A DNA stretch of 5,677 nucleotides from CAVSZB01 sp964420395. GTDB taxonomy: Bacteria; Krumholzibacteriota; Krumholzibacteriia; LZORAL124-64-63. The stretch spans positions 1 through 5,677 of the forward strand of contig CAYQTJ010000198.1 of NCBI GenBank assembly GCA_964420395.1, read 5' to 3'. Within the stretch, counting starts at the first letter, position 1; each line of letters opens with the position of its first letter. The notes under the pieces are model-generated. The model had not been told where the DNA came from. It saw nothing but the letters and a program-made list of their open reading frames with translations, and ran no database searches. Shown in pieces: positions 1 through 5,677 of this stretch. The position numbers and the translations under genes were made by a program.

Positions 1-1553
1 CCGGCCACGACCCGGCCGACCTGATCGGCAACGCGCGGGTCGCCTACAACGACCTCATCCACCCCGACGATCGCGAGCAGGTCTGGCGCTCCGTGCAGGC
101 CGGCCTGGCCTCCCGGCAGCCGTTCGAGCCGACCTACCGCCTCGTCCGCCCCGGCGGCGAGGAGCGCCACGTCTGGGAGCGGGGGCGCGGCGTGTTCGCC
201 CCGGACGGCACGCTGCTCGCGCTCGAGGGATTCATCGCCGACGTCACCAAGCAGCGGCGCGCCGAGCAGTCGCTGCGCGGCTACGCGCAGCGGCTGAAGG
301 TGCTGCGGGACATCGACACCGGCATTCTCGCCGCGCGCTCGCCCGCGGCGATCGCGCAGGCGGCGGCGGAGCGCATGGCGCTCCTGGCGCCGTGCCAGCG
401 GGCCAGCGTGGCGCTCTACGACCTCGCCACCCGCGAGGCGATGCTGCTGGCCGCCTGGCAGGACGGACGCACGGAGATGACCGCCAACCGCCGCTTCGCG
501 CTGTCCGACATGCGCGCCGACCTCGACCGCCTGCGCGCCGGCCGGGTGGGCGAGTTCCCCGACCTGGACGAACTGGCCGATCCCGGTCCCGTGCTCGGGC
601 GCCTGCGCGAGGAGGGGATGCGCTCGGTGGTGATCATCCCGCTCGTCGCCCGGGGCGAGCTTCTGGGCGCCCTCAACCTGGCCGCCCGCGCCCCCCGCGC
701 CTTCGGGGAGGAGGCGATCGGCATCGCGCGCGAGGTCGCCTCGCCGCTCGCCCTGGCCATCCAGCACTCCCGTCTGCACGCCCAGGTCGTCAACGAGGCC
801 CGGGAGATGGAGCGGCGCGCCTCCGAGCGCACGGCCGACCTGCAGGCTTTCACCTACTCGGTTTCGCATGACCTGCGCGGGCCGCTGCGCGCCATCGACG
901 GGTTCGCCACCGCGCTGGACGAGGAGTGCGGCGACCGCCTCGGGCAGGACGGCCAGCGCCTGCTGGAGATCGTGCGCGGCAACGCCCGCGCGCTGCGCCA
1001 ACTGCTGGACGACCTGCTCGCGTTCTACCGGCTCGGCCACGAGACGCTCACGCCGGTCGACCTCGACCTCGCCGAGCTGGCGCGGACGGAGTTCGCGCGC
1101 GTGAGCCGCCGCGAGCCGGATCCCCGGGCGCGCCTCGAGGTGGCCGACCTGCCGCCCGCCCGCGGGGACGACGCGATGGTGCGCCTCGCGCTCGCCAACC
1201 TGCTCGCGAACGCGCTCAAGTTCACCCGTCCCCGCGACGAGTCCGTGATCGAGGTCGTGTCGGCACCCGATCCGGCCGGCGGGCCGCCCGCGTACGGCGT
1301 GCGCGACAACGGCGTCGGCTTCGACCCCGCCCTGGCCGGCCGGCTGTTCGGCGTCTTCCAGCGCCTGCATCCGCACGACGAATTCGAGGGCACCGGCGTC
1401 GGCCTGGCCATCGTGCGCCGGGTCGCCGAGCGTCACGGCGGCCGGGCCTGGGCAGAGAGCCTGCCCGGCGGGGGCGCCACCTTCTGGTTCACGCTGCGTC
1501 CGGGACCCGAGGCGCCGGAGCCGGAACCGCCCCCCCCCGACGCAGCGATCTAG
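1..1553 (+). CDS. Sensor histidine kinase (PAS-GAF-HisKA-HATPase), 5' end outside window
   Basis: Autophosphorylating sensor kinase that would pass phosphate to a response regulator. The frame is open to the window edge (first full codon at base 3), so 516 C-terminal residues are visible and the true start is upstream; a GTG at 93 lies inside the PAS domain and is not the start. Visible residues 1-80 match a PAS_3 fold (LIHPDDRE, then YRLVRPGGEERHVWERGRG and LEGFIADVT). A GAF domain spans about 108-257. A short charged helix leads to HisKA with the motif SVSHDLRGPLRAIDGF; the phospho-accepting His is residue 289 (bases 867-869). The ATPase domain has an N box (NLLANALKFT, bases 1197-1226), a G1 box (DNGVGF, from 1305) and a G2 box (GTGVGLAIVRR). 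The H-box style resembles phytochrome-like kinases. No transmembrane segment or receiver domain is visible, so the seen part is probably cytosolic. The tail is Pro/Glu-rich. The ligand is unknown and no partner regulator follows. Confidence 0.93.
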   Translation, partial: GHDPADLIGNARVAYNDLIHPDDREQVWRSVQAGLASRQPFEPTYRLVRPGGEERHVWERGRGVFAPDGTLLALEGFIADVTKQRRAEQSLRGYAQRLKVLRDIDTGILAARSPAAIAQAAAERMALLAPCQRASVALYDLATREAMLLAAWQDGRTEMTANRRFALSDMRADLDRLRAGRVGEFPDLDELADPGPVLGRLREEGMRSVVIIPLVARGELLGALNLAARAPRAFGEEAIGIAREVASPLALAIQHSRLHAQVVNEAREMERRASERTADLQAFTYSVSHDLRGPLRAIDGFATALDEECGDRLGQDGQRLLEIVRGNARALRQLLDDLLAFYRLGHETLTPVDLDLAELARTEFARVSRREPDPRARLEVADLPPARGDDAMVRLALANLLANALKFTRPRDESVIEVVSAPDPAGGPPAYGVRDNGVGFDPALAGRLFGVFQRLHPHDEFEGTGVGLAIVRRVAERHGGRAWAESLPGGGATFWFTLRPGPEAPEPEPPPPDAAI

Positions 1554-1634
1554 GCCCCCCCGCGCGCTCTTCAGTCGTCGCCCGGCAGGCGGCCCGGCCC
1601 GGTTCGGCTTAGCGTGACGGACGTCCTTTTGCCC

Positions 1635-1649
1635 CCGGGGCCGCCCCGG
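1635..1649. repeat. GC inverted repeat in the pirin-gene leader
   Basis: CCGGGG-CCG-CCCCGG forms a perfect 6-bp stem with a 3-base loop, ending 4 bases before the AGGAG ribosome-binding site of the pirin gene. It is not followed by a T run on either strand, so it does not look like an intrinsic terminator. Stems of this size are expected by chance in DNA this GC-rich; only its position makes it notable. It could affect ribosome access or protect the 5' end of the message. Confidence 0.4.
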
Positions 1650-1653
1650 AGAC

Positions 1654-1658
1654 AGGAG
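1654..1658 (+). promoter_or_regulatory. Ribosome-binding site of the pirin gene
   Basis: AGGAG lies 6 bases before the ATG at 1665. This is the best Shine-Dalgarno match near either candidate start. It decides in favour of 1665 over the in-frame GTG at 1614, which would add 17 residues (MTDVLLPPGPPRRQERA) that lack resemblance to the family. Confidence 0.8.
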
Positions 1659-1664
1659 CGCGCC

Positions 1665-2570
1665 ATGTCGATCCGACCGGTGAAGCAGATCGTCAGGTCC
1701 CGGCCGACCCGCGAAGGGGCGGGCGTGAACCTGCGCCGGGCCTTCGGCTTCGGGAATACGACCGACTTCGATCCGTTCCTGCTGCTCGACGACTTCCGCA
1801 ACGAGCGGCCGGAGGACTACCTGGCCGGCTTCCCCTGGCACCCCCACCGCGGCATCGAGACGATCACCTACGTCCTGGCGGGGGACGTCGAGCACGGCGA
1901 CAGCATGGGGAACCGCGGCGTCATCTCGGCGGGCGACGTCCAGTGGATGACGGCCGGCCGCGGCATCATCCACCAGGAGATGCCCCGGGGCGATCCCGAC
2001 GGCCGGATGCACGGGTTCCAGCTCTGGGCCAACCTGCCCGCGGCGCTGAAGATGACGGCGCCCCGCTACCAGGAGGTGAAGGCGCCCGACATCCCGCTCG
2101 TCACCGAAGACGACGGGACCGCCGTGCGGATCGTCTGCGGCCGGTTCTGGGGCCGGAAGGGGCCGGTCGACGGCATCGCGGCCGATCCCGTCTATCTCGA
2201 CGTGGCGGTGCCGCCCGGCGTGCGGCGCACGCTTCCGGTCGAGACCGCGCGCAACGCCTTCGCATACGTCTTCGCGGGGTCGGGGAAGTTCGGCCGCGCC
2301 TCCGGGCCGATCGCGGTGCCCACCGAGCGGGTGGGCCCCGCCGCCGCGCCGGCGGCGGGCGAGGCGGACAACCGCTCGCTCGTGCTGTTCGACAGCGGCG
2401 ACGAGGTCACGGTGCAGGCGGGCGAGGAGGGGATCCGCTTCCTCCTGGTCTCCGGCGAGCCGCTGCGGGAGCCGGTCGCCTGGCACGGCCCGATCGTCAT
2501 GAACACGCAGGAACAGCTCCGGCAGGCCTTCGCGGAGCTGGACGGGGGAACGTTCCTGGACCCGAGGTAG
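1665..2570 (+). CDS. Pirin-family bicupin protein
   Basis: A 301-residue protein of the pirin family, close to the usual length of about 290. The N-terminal cupin carries the four expected metal ligands: His59 and His61 in HPHRG, His103 and Glu105 in HQE, matching His56, His58, His101 and Glu103 of human pirin. DPFLLLDDF, GDVQWMTAGRGI and the C-terminal PIVMNTQEQLRQAF are also pirin hallmarks. The second cupin (Pirin_C) covers roughly residues 180-285. With an intact iron site it could be active; E. coli YhhW and human pirin show quercetin 2,3-dioxygenase activity in vitro, but the natural bacterial role is uncertain and other pirins bind regulatory proteins. No signal peptide is seen, so it is cytosolic. 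It lies 111 bases after the kinase gene in the same direction, converges on hemD, and appears to be an independent gene. The family call is firm; the substrate is unknown. Confidence 0.95.
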   Translation: MSIRPVKQIVRSRPTREGAGVNLRRAFGFGNTTDFDPFLLLDDFRNERPEDYLAGFPWHPHRGIETITYVLAGDVEHGDSMGNRGVISAGDVQWMTAGRGIIHQEMPRGDPDGRMHGFQLWANLPAALKMTAPRYQEVKAPDIPLVTEDDGTAVRIVCGRFWGRKGPVDGIAADPVYLDVAVPPGVRRTLPVETARNAFAYVFAGSGKFGRASGPIAVPTERVGPAAAPAAGEADNRSLVLFDSGDEVTVQAGEEGIRFLLVSGEPLREPVAWHGPIVMNTQEQLRQAFAELDGGTFLDPR

Positions 2571-2596
2571 CCGGGGCTCCGGCGCGGAATCGGCGG

Positions 2597-3391
2597 TCAG
2601 CGCAGGCGCCGCGCCACCGCGTCCGCCAGCGCGCCGGCGGTGCTCTCCGGCGGCGCGACGATCGTCGTCCAGCCGGCCCGCTCCGCCGCCCGCGCCGTGA
2701 CCGGCCCGATGCAGGCCGCCAGGGCCCGCGCGTGCAGGCCGTGCTCCGGCACCGCGCGATCGAACCCCTCCACGGCGGAACCGCTGGCGAACGCCACGGC
2801 GTCGGCGCCGCGGGCGAGGATGTCGGCGCGCACCGCGGGCGACGGCGCGGCCGGCACGGTGCGGTAGGTGTCGAGGCTGTCGACCTCCGCGCCGGCCTCG
2901 CGCAGGCCGTCCTCCACCTCGGTGGACGCCCGACCGCCCCGCACGCGCAGCAGACGCGCGCCGCGCACGTCGTGGGCGGCGAGGAATTCCCGCAGCAGCG
3001 CCTCGGCGCGGAACTCGCCCGGCACGAAGTCGGCGCGCAGGCCGGCGGCGGCGAGGGCCGCGGCGGTGGCCGCGCCGACGCAGGCGAAGCGGGCGCCGCC
3101 GAGCGCGCGCGCATCGAGCTGCCGTTCGGACAGCTGCGAGAGCAGGCCGCGCACCCCGTTCCCGCTCGTGAAGATGACCCAGGCATAGCCGGCCAGGCGG
3201 TCGCGCAGCGGCGCGAGGTGGGTGGCGGGGAGCGATTCCGCGCCGAGGACGGGGCAGGCGACCACGTCCGCGCCACGCGCGGCCAGCGCCGCCACGAGGT
3301 CGTCGGCCGGGTCGGCGGCGCGGGTGACGATGACGCGCCGGCCGCGCAGCGGCAGGGCCGGCCCTTCCGCGCCGCGCGGCGCGTCACTCAT
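2597..3391 (-). CDS. hemD: Uroporphyrinogen-III synthase
   Basis: Catalyses ring closure with D-ring inversion of hydroxymethylbilane to uroporphyrinogen III, the branch point to haem, sirohaem, cobalamin and chlorophyll; cytosolic. At 264 residues it has the usual length for a single-domain HemD. Family signals run through both lobes: RRVIVTRA (18-25), WVIFTSGNGV (71-80), FACVGAATAAAL (102-113), the conserved Tyr176 in DTYRTVP, FASGSAV (201-207), CIGPVTARA (227-235) and ESTAGALADAV (249-259). The ATG at 3391 is the only ATG/GTG/TTG before the first motif, so the start is secure. It overlaps the end of the permease gene by 8 bases (ATGAGTGA) and has no strong Shine-Dalgarno sequence, so translation probably depends on ribosomes finishing the permease. 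It is the last gene of the operon. The hemA, hemB and hemC neighbours often seen with hemD are not in view. Confidence 0.93.
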   Translation of the reverse strand: MSDAPRGAEGPALPLRGRRVIVTRAADPADDLVAALAARGADVVACPVLGAESLPATHLAPLRDRLAGYAWVIFTSGNGVRGLLSQLSERQLDARALGGARFACVGAATAAALAAAGLRADFVPGEFRAEALLREFLAAHDVRGARLLRVRGGRASTEVEDGLREAGAEVDSLDTYRTVPAAPSPAVRADILARGADAVAFASGSAVEGFDRAVPEHGLHARALAACIGPVTARAAERAGWTTIVAPPESTAGALADAVARRLR

Positions 3392-4601
3392 AGCGCAGCG
3401 CTTCGATCGGGTCCAGCCGCGACGCCTTGCGGGCCGGCCAGAAGCCGAAGAAGATGCCGATCGCGGCGGCGAACAGGAAGGCCACCACGACCGCCTCCGG
3501 CTGGATCAGGACCGGCCAGTTCGCCGTCTTGCGCACGATGTTGGCCGCCCCCACCCCCAGCGCGATGCCGAGCAGCCCGCCGAAGCAGGCCAGCACCACG
3601 GCCTCCGCCAGGAACTGCAGCATGACGTGCCAGCCCTTCGCGCCCACGGCCATGCGGATGCCGATCTCGCGGGTCCGCTCGGTGACCGACACCAGCATGA
3701 TGTTCATGATGCCGATGCCGCCGACCAGCAGCGAGATCGAGGCGATGACGGCGAGCAGGGTGCGCATGACCTGCGAGGTCGAGCCGGCGATGCTGGCGAT
3801 GTCCTGCTGGGTCCGGACCGTGAAGTCGTCGTCCTTCCCCGGCCCGATGCGGTGGCGCACGCGCAGCAGCTGCTGGATCGCCTCGACCGCCTGCGGCAGC
3901 TCCTCCATCGTCGTCGCCGAGGCGAGGATCATGTTGAGGTGGTCCTCGCCGGAGATCTTCTTGAGCACGGTCGTGTACGGCACGAAGATGACGTCGTCCT
4001 GGTCCTGGCCCCAGGAGTTCTGCCCCTTCTTGTCGAGCACGCCGATCACGGTGAACGGGATCTTCTTGATGCGGATCGACTGCCCGACCGGGTCCGACCC
4101 CTGGAAGAGCTGTGCGGCCACCGTCTGTCCGATGACCGCCACCTTGGCCACGCCGCGCACCGCCGAGTCGTTGTAACCGGTGCCGTTGACGATCTGCCAG
4201 CGACGGATGGCGAAGATGCTCTCGTTCCCGCCGTAGACCTGCGTGCCCCAGTTCTGGTTGCCGTAGACCACCTGCGCGCCGGACCGCGCCACCGGGCTGA
4301 CCGCGGTCACCCAGGGGACCTGACTGCGGATGGCGACGACGTCGTCCTCGGTCAGCATGGAGTAGCTGCCGGCGCCGCCGTGCGCGCCGCCCGCCATGCG
4401 GGACCCGGGAAAGATGTTGATGAGATTGTCGCCCAGGCTGGCGATCTGCGCCTGCACCATGCTCGAGGCGCCCTCGCCGATGCCGACCATCGCGATCACC
4501 GCGCCCACGCCGATGATGATGCCGAGCACCGTCAGGGTCGAGCGCATCTTGTTGCGCGCGATGGCCCGCAGCGCGGCCTTGAACAGCAGGGCGACGCGCA
4601 T
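3384..4601 (-). CDS. MacB/FtsX-type ABC transporter permease
   Basis: Inner-membrane subunit of a type VII (MacB-like) ABC transporter, which uses ATP binding and hydrolysis in the cytoplasm to drive movements of its periplasmic domain. The 405 residues have the expected plan: TM1 about 22-43 (LTVLGIIIGVGAVIAMVGIG), a large periplasmic MacB_PCD domain about 45-275, then TM2 about 282-305, TM3 about 331-355 and TM4 about 368-388. The FtsX-domain signature VTERTREIGIRMAVGA (306-321) and the family C-terminus WPARKASRLDPIEALRYE are intact. A Gly/Ala/His-rich stretch (residues 70-79) lies early in the periplasmic domain. The ATG at 4601 directly abuts the ATPase stop codon, and a Shine-Dalgarno-like GGAAAGG lies 11 bases before it. 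No fused ATPase domain is present, unlike E. coli MacB; the partner is the gene just upstream. The cargo cannot be read from the sequence; macrolides, peptides, lipoproteins and porphyrins are all possible for this family. Confidence 0.94.
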   Translation of the reverse strand: MRVALLFKAALRAIARNKMRSTLTVLGIIIGVGAVIAMVGIGEGASSMVQAQIASLGDNLINIFPGSRMAGGAHGGAGSYSMLTEDDVVAIRSQVPWVTAVSPVARSGAQVVYGNQNWGTQVYGGNESIFAIRRWQIVNGTGYNDSAVRGVAKVAVIGQTVAAQLFQGSDPVGQSIRIKKIPFTVIGVLDKKGQNSWGQDQDDVIFVPYTTVLKKISGEDHLNMILASATTMEELPQAVEAIQQLLRVRHRIGPGKDDDFTVRTQQDIASIAGSTSQVMRTLLAVIASISLLVGGIGIMNIMLVSVTERTREIGIRMAVGAKGWHVMLQFLAEAVVLACFGGLLGIALGVGAANIVRKTANWPVLIQPEAVVVAFLFAAAIGIFFGFWPARKASRLDPIEALRYE

Positions 4602-5339
<738 letters not shown>

Positions 5340-5341
5340 CG

Positions 5342-5677
5342 CTAACGCCGCCCGCCGGCGGGCATCCGCGGCGTGAACGGGTTGACCGCTCCCTGCTGCG
5401 CGCTGCCGCTCTGGCCGCTGCCGCCCAGCCCGAGGATGACCGGCATGCCGTCGCGCAGCGACTCGCCCCGCACCGCCACGAAGGTGCCGTCCGTCTGCCC
5501 GGTCATCACGTCGACGCGCCGCGGCTCCCCGCCGTTCTCGAGGACGTAGACCGTCCCGCTCTTCCAGACGATGCCGGAGCCGGCGGCTTCCGCGGGGCCG
5601 TTCCCGCCCTGCGCGCCCATCGGGCCGCCGGGCCGGCCGCCCTCCGGCCGGCTCCCGCCGGGGCGCCCCCCGGGGCT
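5342..5677 (-). CDS. MacA-like periplasmic adaptor (membrane fusion protein), C-terminal part
   Basis: C-terminal 111 residues of an HlyD/RND-type adaptor; the gene starts beyond the right edge of the window, and the frame stays open to 5677. Such adaptors link an inner-membrane transporter to an outer-membrane TolC-like channel in the periplasm. The visible part opens with about 33 residues rich in Gly, Pro and Arg, containing a repeated GGRPGG unit. It is followed by the membrane-proximal segment VWKSGTVYVLENG, VDVMTGQTDGTFVAVRGESL and GMPVILGLG, which matches the end of MacA-type adaptors. It ends in NPFTPRMPAGGRR, a Pro/Arg tail common in such proteins. An internal ATG at 5620 falls within the low-complexity stretch and is not a plausible start. 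The 2-base gap to the ATPase gene places it first among the visible operon genes. The hairpin, lipoyl and most beta-barrel parts, and any signal peptide, are out of view. Confidence 0.85.
   Translation of the reverse strand, partial: SPGGRPGGSRPEGGRPGGPMGAQGGNGPAEAAGSGIVWKSGTVYVLENGGEPRRVDVMTGQTDGTFVAVRGESLRDGMPVILGLGGSGQSGSAQQGAVNPFTPRMPAGGRR
5350..5363. repeat. 14-base perfect palindrome at the adaptor/ATPase junction
   Basis: GCCCGCCGGCGGGC reads identically on both strands. It lies in the last codons of the adaptor gene, ending 10 bases before the ATPase ATG. In mRNA it could fold into a 5-bp stem with a 4-base loop near where ribosomes enter the ATPase gene. In DNA this GC-rich, about one such palindrome is expected per window by chance, so a function is not shown. 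Confidence 0.35.

Noticed and set aside
93..1553. GTG at 93 as the kinase start
   Set aside because: The frame continues to base 3 and encodes clear PAS sequence (YNDLIHPDDREQVW) before this codon, so the gene begins before the window.
1614..1664. GTG at 1614 as the pirin start
   Set aside because: The added 17 residues lack family similarity, and the GTG lacks a good ribosome-binding site, while ATG 1665 has AGGAG at 6 bases.
2561..2575. CCCG...CGGG stem across the pirin stop codon as a terminator
   Set aside because: The stem has only 4 bp with a 7-base loop and no T run on either strand.
2497..3387. A 296-codon minus-strand frame overlapping hemD
   Set aside because: Its product is Arg/Pro/Ala-rich and featureless. 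The frame at 2597-3391 on the same strand carries the full set of HemD motifs.
1943..3625. A 560-codon open frame on the plus strand across pirin, hemD and the permease end
   Set aside because: It is out of frame within pirin and codon-complementary to hemD. The translation is low-complexity Arg/Gly/Ala with no domain signal, while the real genes it overlaps carry clear motifs.

Overview
The window is very GC-rich and dense with genes. It looks like chromosomal DNA of a Gram-negative bacterium. The main support for an outer membrane is a MacA-type periplasmic adaptor beside a MacB-type ABC transporter, since such pumps normally work with an outer-membrane TolC channel. I cannot name the phylum from this sequence. 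There are no rRNA, tRNA, CRISPR, integrase or transposase signals.

Layout: (1) Bases 1-1553, plus strand: the 3' part of a sensor histidine kinase gene (PAS, GAF, HisKA, HATPase) whose start lies before the window. (2) Bases 1554-1664: a short leader with a GC hairpin and a good ribosome-binding site, but no promoter I can support. (3) Bases 1665-2570, plus strand: a complete pirin-family cupin protein. (4) Bases 2571-2596: a 26-base convergent gap without a recognisable terminator. (5) Bases 2597-5677, minus strand, read from right to left: the C-terminal end of a MacA-like adaptor (cut by the window edge), a MacB/LolD-type ABC ATPase, a MacB/FtsX-type permease, and uroporphyrinogen-III synthase (hemD). 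The junctions of this set are a 2-base gap, a 0-base gap and an 8-base overlap, which points to one transcript with coupled translation.

How the genes work together: the adaptor, ATPase and permease should form a tripartite efflux pump with an outer-membrane channel encoded elsewhere. The ATPase and permease that form one polypeptide in E. coli MacB are separate genes here. hemD supplies the step that closes and rearranges the linear tetrapyrrole hydroxymethylbilane into uroporphyrinogen III. Its position as the overlapping last gene of an efflux operon is the most unusual point of the window and suggests, without proving, a link between tetrapyrrole synthesis and export. The kinase and pirin genes share a direction but are separated by 111 bases, and nothing here ties them functionally.

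No clearly new system is evident. The window is mostly recognisable families, with one context worth following up.
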